The position numbers and the translations under genes are program-made. From positions 1 to 47,117 of the forward strand of contig DASRSD010000024.1 in assembly GCA_035656635.1 (NCBI GenBank): DNA of 47,117 bases. The letters run 5' to 3'. The notes beneath the pieces were generated by a model. It searched no databases. It was given only the letters and a program-made list of their open reading frames with translations, and was not told the origin of the DNA. Position 1 is the stretch's first letter. Every line of letters starts with the position of its first letter. This stretch comes from Pirellulales bacterium (GTDB lineage Bacteria > Planctomycetota > Planctomycetia > Pirellulales > JADZDJ01). Shown here piece after piece: positions 21,008-30,531 of the stretch.

Positions 21008-21469
21008 ACACGAATAAGATCAATACCCGTCCCGACCGCCTTACGGCTTCCGCCCGGCGACGTTCGGAGGCAGTGCAGTTCGTTCGCTTGAGAAGGGAAA
21101 ATTATTAACCCTTGATAGGTAGCGTCGCCTGATTGGTGCGTAGCCGGTTTGCGGCCGGTTTGGAAATGTTGGCGAACCTGCTCGACAAATGGGCTTGGTG
21201 CTGATTTGACGGGCATTGGTTGGATTGATTGAGACTGCGTTTTGATTTGCCGAGGAAAGGAACCAGTCGACCAAACCACCTGAACTTCAATTTACCAGCC
21301 GGTTGTATTTTACATTTCATAAAACATTTTCATGACCGATTTTTTGTTGTTGACAATTCCTACACACCGTGTCACCCGCGCTTGCGCGAGTGAGTTTTTT
21401 TGATTAGCAAGCTCAGACAAGTACACGGCTTAGCGCCGATTACAGATTGTAAGCCCGCGAATACATGCC
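21008..21469. other. Gap before the mobilization genes; candidate oriT region
   Basis: No credible gene in 462 bases. It contains a direct repeat GCCGGTTTG around 21142-21163, an A/T-rich stretch (21300-21360) and a near-perfect inverted repeat with T-tract at 21373-21401. The position directly upstream of an RHH protein and MobF relaxase is where an origin of transfer is expected; no known nic consensus was recognized. Confidence 0.4.
21373..21401 (+). terminator. GC-rich hairpin with T-tract (terminator or oriT stem)
   Basis: CACCCGCGC / GCGCGAGTG around TT: eight of nine pairs, followed after two bases by seven T (21395-21401). On the plus strand this fits an intrinsic terminator closing the accessory operon, but inverted repeats of this sort also flank nic sites. 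Both are possible. Confidence 0.5.
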
Positions 21470-21793
21470 ATGCGACAAAGAACGGAAGTCATTTCGATTC
21501 GAGTTAAGCCGGAAGTGGCCGGCGCCATCGACAAGCTTCGCGAGCGCTATGGGAAGATTTCGCGCGGGGAATGGGTGCGGCATCTAATTGCCTCAAGTAT
21601 CTATTCCGAGGAGCGCGAAAACCTGGCAGGCCAGTTGGCGGAGTTGCGTGAACTCACGGAAAAGCAACAAACATCGCTGGCCGAGCTGCGCATTTTAGGC
21701 TTGCGATCGATTCACTTGTTGTTGGCGACGACCGCCGACATGGACACCAAGGAGGCAAAACAACTCATTCGCCGGCGCATTCTGCGGAAGTAG
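21470..21793 (+). CDS. Ribbon-helix-helix relaxosome accessory protein
   Basis: A 107-aa protein with an N-terminal RHH DNA-binding fold (TEVISIRVKPEVAGAIDKLR, then a helix SRGEWVRHLIAS to about residue 42) followed by a coiled-coil helix (about 48-75). Small RHH proteins directly upstream of MobF relaxases, such as TrwA and TraY, bind oriT and assist nicking, and this one ends seven bases before the relaxase. It probably also represses its own operon. A general CopG-like regulator is the alternative. Confidence 0.78.
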   Translation: MRQRTEVISIRVKPEVAGAIDKLRERYGKISRGEWVRHLIASSIYSEERENLAGQLAELRELTEKQQTSLAELRILGLRSIHLLLATTADMDTKEAKQLIRRRILRK

Positions 21794-21800
21794 GTGATCT

Positions 21801-24554
21801 GTGGTCGCATTGAATTTACTTCTCGGCGCAAGCGTTTCAACGCTGTGGGCGGCCATTGCCAGCGTGTGGCTTGCTGTGGCGTCTTATTCGGTTCTTGGCG
21901 CCAAGGGAAAAGGGGGCGCGGGCACCGTCGATGGCAGTTATTACGTCAGTCTTACCTCGGAATCCTATTACACCGATGGCGGGGAGCCGCCAGGCAAATG
22001 GTTCGGCCAGGCCGCCCGCGCACTGGGACTCGTCGGCACGGTCGATCGAGATCCGCTGCGAAATCTGCTGGCCGGCATGAGCCTCGATGGCAAGACCGAG
22101 CTGGTGAAGATTCAGCACTCCAAAACTGAAAAGCGGCGCAGCCGAGCACCGGGCTTCGATGTGACGTTCAGTGTCCCAAAATCGGTCTCCGTGGCGTTCG
22201 CGCTCTCAGGCGAAAACACACGCAAGATCATTCGCGCGGCAATTGATCGTGCAACGCTTGATGTGCTTTCGTTCGCGGAATCAACGTTACCGCTGGCACG
22301 GCGCGGCAAATGCGGAACACAGCAAGAAGCAGGCAAGCTGGTTTGTGCGCTGTTTGACCATTCAACTTCCAGGGCCGGTGATCCCCAATTGCATCGACAC
22401 TGCGTGATCGTCAATCTCTGCCAGCGGCAGGATGGTACCTGGAGGACGATCAATTCCAAATTGCTGGCAAGCTGGGTAAGGACTCTCGGGCCTGCCTTCC
22501 GCCTGGCACTCGCCAAGGAATTACGAGAAAAGCTGGGCTACGAGCTATATCGACCGCTGCTGAAGAGCGGCAAGCGTTCAACCAGTTTTGAAATTCGCGG
22601 AATTTCCAAACGGGTTTGCCAGCATTGGTCGAGCCGCCGCGGGCAATTGCTCGATGTCGCCAGTGGCAAAGAGTTTGAAATCCTGGGCGGCGTGACCAGC
22701 GCTAAGGCACGCGAGCGCGCGAATCTGCTATCGCGTCAAAGTAAAGCAAAAGTTCTGCCGCTGGCCGTATTGCTGGAAGGTTGGCGTAACACCGCCCTCA
22801 GGCTTGGCATCAATCTCGATGAGATCACCAAGCTAGTCCGGCCGTTCAAAGCGCAGAATGTCGAAGCAGCTTATCGCAAGGCCTGGACTCGCGCGCTCCG
22901 GGAGCTAACTGAGCAGCATGCACACTTTAGCAACCGTGAACTGATTCAAAAGATGTGTGAGGCGCTGCAGACGACAGCCATCGGCTTGGATCAGTTATTG
23001 GCGTGGGTCGACCGAGATCTTGCGCACCACAAAGACATCGTTCAACTCAAGCAATTCGAGAACGAAGATCACTATACGACGCGTGAGATGTGGCAGCTCG
23101 AAGAAAAACTGCTCGCCGCAGCAGAACGTCTCACAAAGGCAACTGGTCCAGTGCTGGATTCCAGCTCAATTGATCTCGTGATTCGTCGCCGCAAAACTAT
23201 TTCACCGGATCAGGAGAAAGCCGTTCGCGAGCTACTTGGATCTTCATCGCGATTGCGGATTCTGGCCGGCGTCGCGGGATCGGGCAAATCATTTACACTT
23301 GACGCCATGCGCTCGGGATTGCAGCTTGCCAATTATACAGTGATCGGTGGCGCCTTGGCCGGCACGGCCGCTGAAGAGCTGCAGAAAGCCTCCAAAATAA
23401 AATCACGTACGGTGGCCAGTTATCTCTGGCATCTTGATAAATCGACTCTGACCAAAGTGCGCGACCGAGTCATCCATGATGCGAAGCAACTCATTCGCGC
23501 CGCTTTCGGCAGGCCAACGGCCAAATTTAACGGAGTGAAGGTCGGTTCCAACACGGCCCTGGTCGTGGACGAAGCCGGGATGCTGGACACAAGAACGCTG
23601 TATCGCCTTATTCGCATCGCCGAACGTAAGGGATCGACTTTGATTCTCGCTGGAGACGACAAACAGCTCGCGCCGATTGAAGCCGGCGCGCCGTTTGGTT
23701 ACTTGCTGAAAAAACATGGGCACTCGTTTCTTGCCGAAAACCGACGCCAGCAAGATGCCGCTGATCGCAAAGCAGTCGCCATGCTTCGCGCAGGCAAGGG
23801 GATCGAAAAAATGTTGCAAGGTTATGCCGAACGGGGCTGTCTAACAGTGGCCAAGGATAAATCATCGGCCGTCAACCAACTTGTCAAAACGTGGGCAGCC
23901 AACGGCGGAAAAAAGCGTCCCCAGGAACATGTCATCTTTACGGAGACTCGGGCTGAGGCCGAAGTGGTGAATCGCCTTTGCCAGCGCGAGCGGCTCAAAT
24001 CGCTGAAAATCATGCCGTTGGTGCGTGTGCGAATCAACGGACAATCATTCCACCTCGGGGATCGAGTGAAATTCAACGAGCCCTTGGGAAAATACTCCAT
24101 CCGCAACGGGTATCGCGGGAAAGTCGTGCGCATCAATCCGACCATCGGATTCTTGGGCACGATCACGATCAAGCTGGACAAACCGTTGCCGAAGCGCACC
24201 ATCTTCTCCAAAACCATCGACATCGTGACGATCCCAGTCCACAAGCTGCGTGGGGGCAAAATCAGCTTGGGCTATGCGTCATCCACACACACTGGGCAAG
24301 GGCAGACCGTGAAAAACAGTTATCTGCTCTTGGGTGGCGCCATGACCTCGCGCGAAATCGCCTACGTCCAAGCGACCCGCGCCAAACATAAAACGCAGAT
24401 CTTCACCGACGAATTGCACGCCGGCAAAGACCTGAAAGATCTTGCGCGCGCCGTCGAGAAATCAAAAGCCAAGAACTTGGCCCGCGACGTGGGCTTAAAG
24501 AACTCCGATCACCAGTTGGTTCAACGCCTGGAGATTGAACGCGGCCGCTCCTGA
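21801..24554 (+). CDS. MobF (TrwC/TraI) relaxase-helicase
   Basis: Nicks oriT, stays covalently attached to the DNA and unwinds it for transfer; 917 aa. Relaxase domain about residues 45-330: paired tyrosines Y47-Y48 and Y56-Y57 (SYYVSLTSESYYTDGGE) are nucleophile candidates, PGFDVTFSVPKSVS follows, and the metal-binding histidines are in FDHSTSRAGDPQLHRH, ending at His198 and His200. Helicase domain from about 475: Walker A GVAGSGKS at 490-497, Walker B VVDEAGM, GDDKQLAPIEAGAPF and THTGQGQTV. An unusual hydrophobic N-terminus (about residues 2-33) precedes the tyrosines, where other MobF proteins start almost directly with the catalytic region. The start is GTG 21801, with AGGTGA just upstream. 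Confidence 0.92.
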   Translation: MVALNLLLGASVSTLWAAIASVWLAVASYSVLGAKGKGGAGTVDGSYYVSLTSESYYTDGGEPPGKWFGQAARALGLVGTVDRDPLRNLLAGMSLDGKTELVKIQHSKTEKRRSRAPGFDVTFSVPKSVSVAFALSGENTRKIIRAAIDRATLDVLSFAESTLPLARRGKCGTQQEAGKLVCALFDHSTSRAGDPQLHRHCVIVNLCQRQDGTWRTINSKLLASWVRTLGPAFRLALAKELREKLGYELYRPLLKSGKRSTSFEIRGISKRVCQHWSSRRGQLLDVASGKEFEILGGVTSAKARERANLLSRQSKAKVLPLAVLLEGWRNTALRLGINLDEITKLVRPFKAQNVEAAYRKAWTRALRELTEQHAHFSNRELIQKMCEALQTTAIGLDQLLAWVDRDLAHHKDIVQLKQFENEDHYTTREMWQLEEKLLAAAERLTKATGPVLDSSSIDLVIRRRKTISPDQEKAVRELLGSSSRLRILAGVAGSGKSFTLDAMRSGLQLANYTVIGGALAGTAAEELQKASKIKSRTVASYLWHLDKSTLTKVRDRVIHDAKQLIRAAFGRPTAKFNGVKVGSNTALVVDEAGMLDTRTLYRLIRIAERKGSTLILAGDDKQLAPIEAGAPFGYLLKKHGHSFLAENRRQQDAADRKAVAMLRAGKGIEKMLQGYAERGCLTVAKDKSSAVNQLVKTWAANGGKKRPQEHVIFTETRAEAEVVNRLCQRERLKSLKIMPLVRVRINGQSFHLGDRVKFNEPLGKYSIRNGYRGKVVRINPTIGFLGTITIKLDKPLPKRTIFSKTIDIVTIPVHKLRGGKISLGYASSTHTGQGQTVKNSYLLLGGAMTSREIAYVQATRAKHKTQIFTDELHAGKDLKDLARAVEKSKAKNLARDVGLKNSDHQLVQRLEIERGRS

Positions 24555-24579
24555 GCTCTCGGCTGAACGCCCCGCTTAT

Positions 24580-24834
24580 ATGCATTTTATGAATAACTTC
24601 TTACGCGACCTCGGCATCTCCGCTTCGGATTTAGTGCAAATGTCGACATTCCTCAATTTCGCGGCGGGCGTCGTAATTTTACTGTTCGCCTGGGGCTTTT
24701 GGCACTGGTCGCAAGACAGCAGCCGAGCACCGCCTCCCGTGCGTGGGCGCAGGTTGCAATCCACCGACGAGGCGCGGGCTGTCGCCCAACGCCGCTTAAA
24801 GCGGCACCAAACCGAGGAAGAGGAACAATCATGA
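24580..24834 (+). CDS. Small single-span membrane protein (transfer region)
   Basis: An 84-aa protein with one clear membrane segment (about residues 21-42, FLNFAAGVVILLFAWGFWHW) and a basic, Arg-rich cytoplasmic tail rich in acidic residues at the very end. ATG 24580 is used; ATG 24589 is also possible. It starts 26 bases after the relaxase stop and overlaps the next gene by ATGA. Lying between relaxase and coupling protein, it may anchor or recruit one of them. No family is recognized. Confidence 0.6.
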   Translation: MHFMNNFLRDLGISASDLVQMSTFLNFAAGVVILLFAWGFWHWSQDSSRAPPPVRGRRLQSTDEARAVAQRRLKRHQTEEEEQS

Positions 24835-25211
24835 CCAGTGCTTTGAATATCGTCCGCTTACTCGTGATCGCCCTGGCGACGCTCTTCATGATCACCGCCA
24901 TTCGTCTGTTGTTGCTGACGCACTTCGTCCAATACGCAGTGCTAGTAGTACCCATCGTACTGTGGAAAGTATCGCTGTATTTCGGCCGTGTGCTGTTGGG
25001 AAATAATCCAGACGACACCGGGGCGCAACTTTGGATCGGAGTGATGTTTATCGTGGTAGCGGTCGTGGCTCTGAATGCGGTCGGCTTTGTGCCACCTGCA
25101 TTGCGCTGGCCTCGACTACCAACCATGAAAATGACCAAGCGCCGTAAGTACACTCCGACTCGGCGATCGGCGCCGCCGGTTCGGTCACGTTTCCGCGCCA
25201 CCAGGAGATAA
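24831..25211 (+). CDS. Multi-span small membrane protein (possible coupling-protein anchor)
   Basis: A 126-aa protein with about three membrane segments (residues 6-28, 32-52 and 66-88) and a strongly basic C-terminal tail (MKMTKRRKYTPTRRSAPPVR). It is translationally coupled to the preceding gene (ATGA) and ends four bases before the coupling ATPase. The latter lacks the N-terminal membrane domain usual in TraD/TrwB/VirD4, so this protein may supply it as a separate subunit. That idea is inferred from size, topology and position only. Confidence 0.62.
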   Translation: MTSALNIVRLLVIALATLFMITAIRLLLLTHFVQYAVLVVPIVLWKVSLYFGRVLLGNNPDDTGAQLWIGVMFIVVAVVALNAVGFVPPALRWPRLPTMKMTKRRKYTPTRRSAPPVRSRFRATRR

Positions 25212-25215
25212 TTCG

Positions 25216-26760
25216 ATGTTTCAACGAAAGCGGCAACCCGTGAGTCAGCCTGCCGGAGACGAACCGTGCCAACTTGATGGCGATCCACTGATCCAGTGGG
25301 GTGAAGTGCCGTTGCCCGCCAGCGACGCGACTGCGGGATTCGTGGCGTTCGGCGCCCCCGGCAGTGGAAAATCCATCATGCTACAGTTGCTGGAGCAAAG
25401 CGTGCTGCCACGCATCCCGGCTGGGAACGACATGCGGGCGCTGGTTTACGATGCCAAGGGAGATGCAACTTCACGGTTGGCGGCCGTTTGTCCGCACGTC
25501 GAACGACGAAACTCCAATCCGTTTGACCAGCGCGGCTGGGCGTGGAACATGTGCGCCGATATCCGCGAGCCGCGCGTCGCCGTCGAGATTGGCTTCACAT
25601 TGATTCCCGAAACGCACGAATCGCAACCGTTTTTTAGCGACGCCGCGCGCGCTTGGCTGATCGGCGTGATGTTGAGTTTTATGTTGACTGGCGCCGATTG
25701 GACATTCGGTGATTTGGTGCGCGTGCTTAAGTCAGAACGGCGGATCAAGGCCGTCTTGAAACGTCATCCCCAAACCCGCGATATCATCGAGCAATATTTT
25801 AGTCGACACGATCAGCGGCTTGTCGCCAATATTATGTCGACCGTGGCGACGAAGTTACTGCGTTTTGAACCAGTCGCCGCGGCCTGGGACACGGCCACGA
25901 ATCGGTTCTCGCTCGAAGACTGGATCAAGGAAAATTGGATTCTGATTTTGGGCAACAGTGAAGCGAGCCGCATTCCGATTGACGCGATCAATCGTTGTAT
26001 GTTTCGGCGCAGCGTTGATCTGCTCTTGGGTCAGTCGGAGAGTTTCACCCGGCAGACGTGGTATTTCTTGGACGAAGTGACCGAGATTGGAGGGCGGCTC
26101 CCGAATCTCGTTTCGTTGATGAAAAAAGGAAGGTCGAAAGGCGGCTGCGTGGCTATGGCAATGCAGTCAATTAGCGCCTTACGTGACCAATCGAATTACG
26201 GCCAGTATTTTGCTTCAGAAATCCTTGGCCAGATCGCGAATCGCTGGATTGGTCGCTTGGAGTGCGTCGATACCGCTGAGTTTCTGTCGCGACTGATCGG
26301 CGATCAGGAACGGACCGTCGTTCACGAGAGTTTTACCAGCGGTAAAAACGGCAATTCAACAACGACCTCCAAGCATTTGGAAACCCGGCGACTGGTGATG
26401 CCCAGCGAACTGATGTCGATCGACGAGTGCAACTACGAAAACGGCATCTCTGGGTACCACGTGATGCGCTCGATTGGCACCTTTAAGGCCAACATCCCCA
26501 GCGACCAGCTTTTCGACGAACTGCTCATACCCCGCGATGCATCGGTGCCCGACTTCGTGCCACGGCCAAGCGAAGCGCAATTCCTGCGTCCATGGACCAA
26601 AGATGACACGCGACGTTTCATCGGCCGGCGTATTCCAAAGTGTCCTAGCCGCGATCGTGACGAAGAACGACGCGACCGCCGGCGCCGTCGTCCGAAGCAC
26701 AAACGCGACCGCGATACCCGAGACGATGAAAAGAAGCGTGACAATGACCGTCAAGCATGA
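25216..26760 (+). CDS. Type IV coupling protein (TraD/TrwB-like ATPase)
   Basis: Ring ATPase that hands the relaxase-DNA complex to a secretion channel, 514 aa. Walker A GAPGSGKS at residues 46-53, DAKGD shortly after (as in TrwB), Walker B WYFLDEVTEIGG with Asp286-Glu287, and the sensor-like GCVAMAMQSISALRDQ. There are no membrane helices: the ATPase core begins near residue 30, whereas VirD4-type proteins carry an N-terminal membrane domain. The last 50 residues are almost purely charged (RDRDEERRDRRRRRPKHKRD), a possible DNA- or relaxase-binding tail. GGAGATAATTCG precedes ATG 25216. Confidence 0.9.
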   Translation: MFQRKRQPVSQPAGDEPCQLDGDPLIQWGEVPLPASDATAGFVAFGAPGSGKSIMLQLLEQSVLPRIPAGNDMRALVYDAKGDATSRLAAVCPHVERRNSNPFDQRGWAWNMCADIREPRVAVEIGFTLIPETHESQPFFSDAARAWLIGVMLSFMLTGADWTFGDLVRVLKSERRIKAVLKRHPQTRDIIEQYFSRHDQRLVANIMSTVATKLLRFEPVAAAWDTATNRFSLEDWIKENWILILGNSEASRIPIDAINRCMFRRSVDLLLGQSESFTRQTWYFLDEVTEIGGRLPNLVSLMKKGRSKGGCVAMAMQSISALRDQSNYGQYFASEILGQIANRWIGRLECVDTAEFLSRLIGDQERTVVHESFTSGKNGNSTTTSKHLETRRLVMPSELMSIDECNYENGISGYHVMRSIGTFKANIPSDQLFDELLIPRDASVPDFVPRPSEAQFLRPWTKDDTRRFIGRRIPKCPSRDRDEERRDRRRRRPKHKRDRDTRDDEKKRDNDRQA

Positions 26761-26805
26761 CCAACCAGTGACAGCTGGCGATCAAAACAATCGGGAGCGC
26801 CTGCG

Positions 26806-27063
26806 ATGAAATCTCGATCATCCATCGAAACAATTTCGGCCAGTTCCGCTGCCAGTTCAGTATCGCTCATTTCCGCCGACGAGCTAGCTACAATTTTGAG
26901 CGTTTCCAAACGCACGATTTGGCGATTGCTCAGCGGTAAGAGGCTGCCTGAACCGTTGCGGATCGGCGGCAGCGTTCGCTGGCGGCGTGAGCAAATCGAC
27001 CGCTGGATCGAACAAGGTTGCCCATCGGCCGCTAGTAGCGGTCCATATCACAATTTGCCCTGA
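26806..27063 (+). CDS. Helix-turn-helix excisionase-type DNA-binding protein
   Basis: An 85-aa protein with a Ser-rich N-terminus and a MerR/excisionase-like winged HTH (about residues 23-65: SLISADELATILSVSKRTIW, then RLLSGKRLPEPLRIGGSVRW). Proteins of this type bind bent sites and act as recombination directionality factors or regulators. It is one of two such genes close to the integrase, the other being at 27984. Which one is the excisionase cannot be decided; the gene nearer the integrase is the better candidate, and this one may regulate the transfer operon that precedes it. Confidence 0.8.
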   Translation: MKSRSSIETISASSAASSVSLISADELATILSVSKRTIWRLLSGKRLPEPLRIGGSVRWRREQIDRWIEQGCPSAASSGPYHNLP

Positions 27064-27118
27064 ATTACGAGCAAGCGGTTGTTTATGGAAACCAATCACA
27101 ATTCCGTTGGAGAAAATT

Positions 27119-27934
27119 ATGAGCGCTAATTCTCAAATCGAATGGACCGATGCAACTTGGAATCCGGTGCGTGGCTGCACAAACATCAGCCCGGGTTGCA
27201 AGCACTGTTACGCAGCAACCTTTGCCGAACGTTTTCGGGGAGTTCCAGGCCATCCCTACGAGCAGGGATTCGACCTTCGCCTGGTTCCCGAAAAACTCGC
27301 TGAGCCACTCAAATGGTCCAAAGCCAAAATGGTTTTCGTCAATTCGATGAGCGATTTGTTTCAGCAGGGTGTGCCGGACAGCTACATCCGGCAGGTCGCG
27401 GTGATAATGCAGATGGCCGATTGGCATACGTACCAGGTGTTGACTAAACGCGCCCAAAAAATGCGAGAGATGCTGCAAACGCAGCTTGGGTACGTTGCCG
27501 GACTCGACCATATCTGGTGGGGTGTCAGCGTCGAAGATCGCAAATACGGTCTGCCGAGGATCGAAGTTCTTCGCCAATCCCCGGCGGCAGTCCGATTTCT
27601 TTCCATCGAGCCACTATTGGAAGACCTGGGAACAATCGATCTGACCGGCATTCATTGGGTCATTGTCGGCGGCGAGAGCGGTCATGGTGCTCGGCCCATG
27701 GAAAAGTCCTGGGTCGTAAGCATTCAAGAGCAGTGCTGCGCCGCCGGTATTCCGTTCTTCTTCAAGCAGTGGGGCGGAGTGCATAAATCAAAAACTGGCA
27801 GATTGCTGGACGGTCAAACATTCAACGAGATGCCGGCACGAACATGCAAAAGTGCGCCGGATCGCACACAACGTGCTGTTCTACTGCGCGAAGTTGGCGG
27901 CTGGAATTTCCAGGAACATTTACCCGTGGCTTGA
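27119..27934 (+). CDS. Phage Gp37/Gp68-family (DUF5131) cysteine-motif protein
   Basis: A 271-aa protein, opening with QIEWTDATWNPVRGCTNISP followed by GCKHCYA: Cys20, Cys27 and Cys30 (C-x6-C-x2-C) could bind an iron-sulfur cluster or zinc, and the TIM-barrel-like body (VLTKRAQKMREML, WWGVSVEDRKYG, RFLSIEPLLED, WVIVGGESGHGARPM) is typical of this family, which is related in layout to radical-SAM enzymes. The exact reaction is unknown. GGAG at 27109-27112 precedes ATG 27119. The three-Cys partner gene often paired with the family is not here. It sits between two excisionase-like genes, presumably as cargo. Confidence 0.88.
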   Translation: MSANSQIEWTDATWNPVRGCTNISPGCKHCYAATFAERFRGVPGHPYEQGFDLRLVPEKLAEPLKWSKAKMVFVNSMSDLFQQGVPDSYIRQVAVIMQMADWHTYQVLTKRAQKMREMLQTQLGYVAGLDHIWWGVSVEDRKYGLPRIEVLRQSPAAVRFLSIEPLLEDLGTIDLTGIHWVIVGGESGHGARPMEKSWVVSIQEQCCAAGIPFFFKQWGGVHKSKTGRLLDGQTFNEMPARTCKSAPDRTQRAVLLREVGGWNFQEHLPVA

Positions 27935-27983
27935 AAGAGGGAAGGCATTTTCTCATTGGTCGGCTTCTAGCGGGAATTCAATC

Positions 27984-28214
27984 ATGAACGGCGAACAACG
28001 TCTAGGTGAACCACAATTGCCTTTGCTGTTGTCCATTAAACAAGCCGCTCGAACGCTGAATCTGTCGGAGCGTACTGTTTGGACACTGGTTCATACTCAG
28101 CAACTACCGCATTTGCGCATCGGTCGCCGACTGCTATTTAGCCGATCGGCTTTGGAAGCATGGATTACACGTCAACAAACTGGGGGCGATCCCAATGCAC
28201 GCGCAATTGGATAG
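27984..28214 (+). CDS. xis: Excisionase-like HTH protein next to integrase
   Basis: A 76-aa protein with a single winged HTH (about residues 18-65: LLSIKQAARTLNLSERTVWT, then LVHTQQLPHLRIGRRLLFSR) of the excisionase/HTH_17 type. It ends 73 bases before the integrase gene on the same strand, the usual place for a recombination directionality factor. It probably bends DNA at the attachment sites and favours excision. ATG 27984 is chosen because the upstream extension overlaps the end of the previous gene and is not protein-like. Related in sequence to the 26806 gene, but not identical. Confidence 0.8.
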   Translation: MNGEQRLGEPQLPLLLSIKQAARTLNLSERTVWTLVHTQQLPHLRIGRRLLFSRSALEAWITRQQTGGDPNARAIG

Positions 28215-28287
28215 AATGATCCAGTCGCCACAGCTTATACAATCCGCTTTTCTTTCGACGAATCCATAACGAAAGGCAAAAAGGACA

Positions 28288-29676
<1,389 letters not shown>

Positions 29677-29744
29677 CGAAGTTCGCCGAGCCGCCCCGGC
29701 AAAGTTGCCAAACTCTCCGGACGGCGAATAATGCTGTACATGCC

Positions 29745-30419
29745 ATGAACTATTTCGCCCACGGTTATCGCTTTATCGAAGACCCTTATTTGCTGGCCGG
29801 CACGGCCGTGCCCGATTGGCTGAGCGTGGCCGATCGGCGTGTGCGAACTCGCCCCAGCCAAGCGGCGGAATTTGCCACTGCCAGCGATCCGCAGGTGGCG
29901 GCCGTGGCGCGGGGCATCGCTCAGCATCATCACGACGACGCCTGGTTTCACAATACCGAAGCCTTCAATCAGCTTTCCTGGAAATTGGCCGTTCTCTGCC
30001 GCGATGCGCTTCCCACGGAAGAAGGCGTGCGGCCTAGCGTCTTGGGGCACATTTTGTTGGAACTGCTGCTCGATGCCGCCCTGATCGAGCGCAATCCGGC
30101 CCTGTTAGACAAATATTATGCCGCGATGGAAACGGTCGACCCTACGCTTATCGAGCGCACCGTCAATGCCTTGGCGCGAAACACCACCGACCGGCTGGCA
30201 TGGTTTATCGACCGGTTTCGACAAGTCCGCTTCTTGTACGATTACGCCGACGATGCGAAACTACTGTTCCGATTGAACCAGGTGCTGTTTCGCGTGCAAC
30301 TGCCCCCGTTGCAGGAAGCGTTTGTTGGCGTGATTGCTGCTGCCCGGCAGCAAATCAACGCCCAGGCCGCGGAGCTGCTCCTGGAGAACAACCCGGAGCA
30401 AAAGCGGCTGGCCGGCTGA
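29745..30419 (+). CDS. Conserved hypothetical protein with HHHDD motif
   Basis: A 224-aa soluble helical protein: MNYFAHGYRFIEDPYLLAGT then AVPDWLSV, QHHHDDAWF near residue 65, GHILLELLLDAALI and FLYDYADDAKLLFRLNQV. The His/Asp clusters look metal-binding, and the opening MNYFAH..DPYLLAG recalls the acyl-carrier-protein phosphodiesterase (AcpH/HD-type) family, but the likeness is too weak for a name. ATG 29745 starts right after the element junction; the longer frame upstream runs back into the tRNA. It is the first fully chromosomal gene and appears as a single unit. Similar proteins are, as far as I recall, common in planctomycetes. Confidence 0.72.
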   Translation: MNYFAHGYRFIEDPYLLAGTAVPDWLSVADRRVRTRPSQAAEFATASDPQVAAVARGIAQHHHDDAWFHNTEAFNQLSWKLAVLCRDALPTEEGVRPSVLGHILLELLLDAALIERNPALLDKYYAAMETVDPTLIERTVNALARNTTDRLAWFIDRFRQVRFLYDYADDAKLLFRLNQVLFRVQLPPLQEAFVGVIAAARQQINAQAAELLLENNPEQKRLAG

Positions 30420-30531
30420 GCGGACTGGGGCTAGTTGTTTTGTGATTTCAGTTCTGGGATTTAAGCACACCAGGCTGGGGACAGCCCGGCTCGGACATCG
30501 CTTCTCATCACCCCAACTCCTCACCGTCGCC

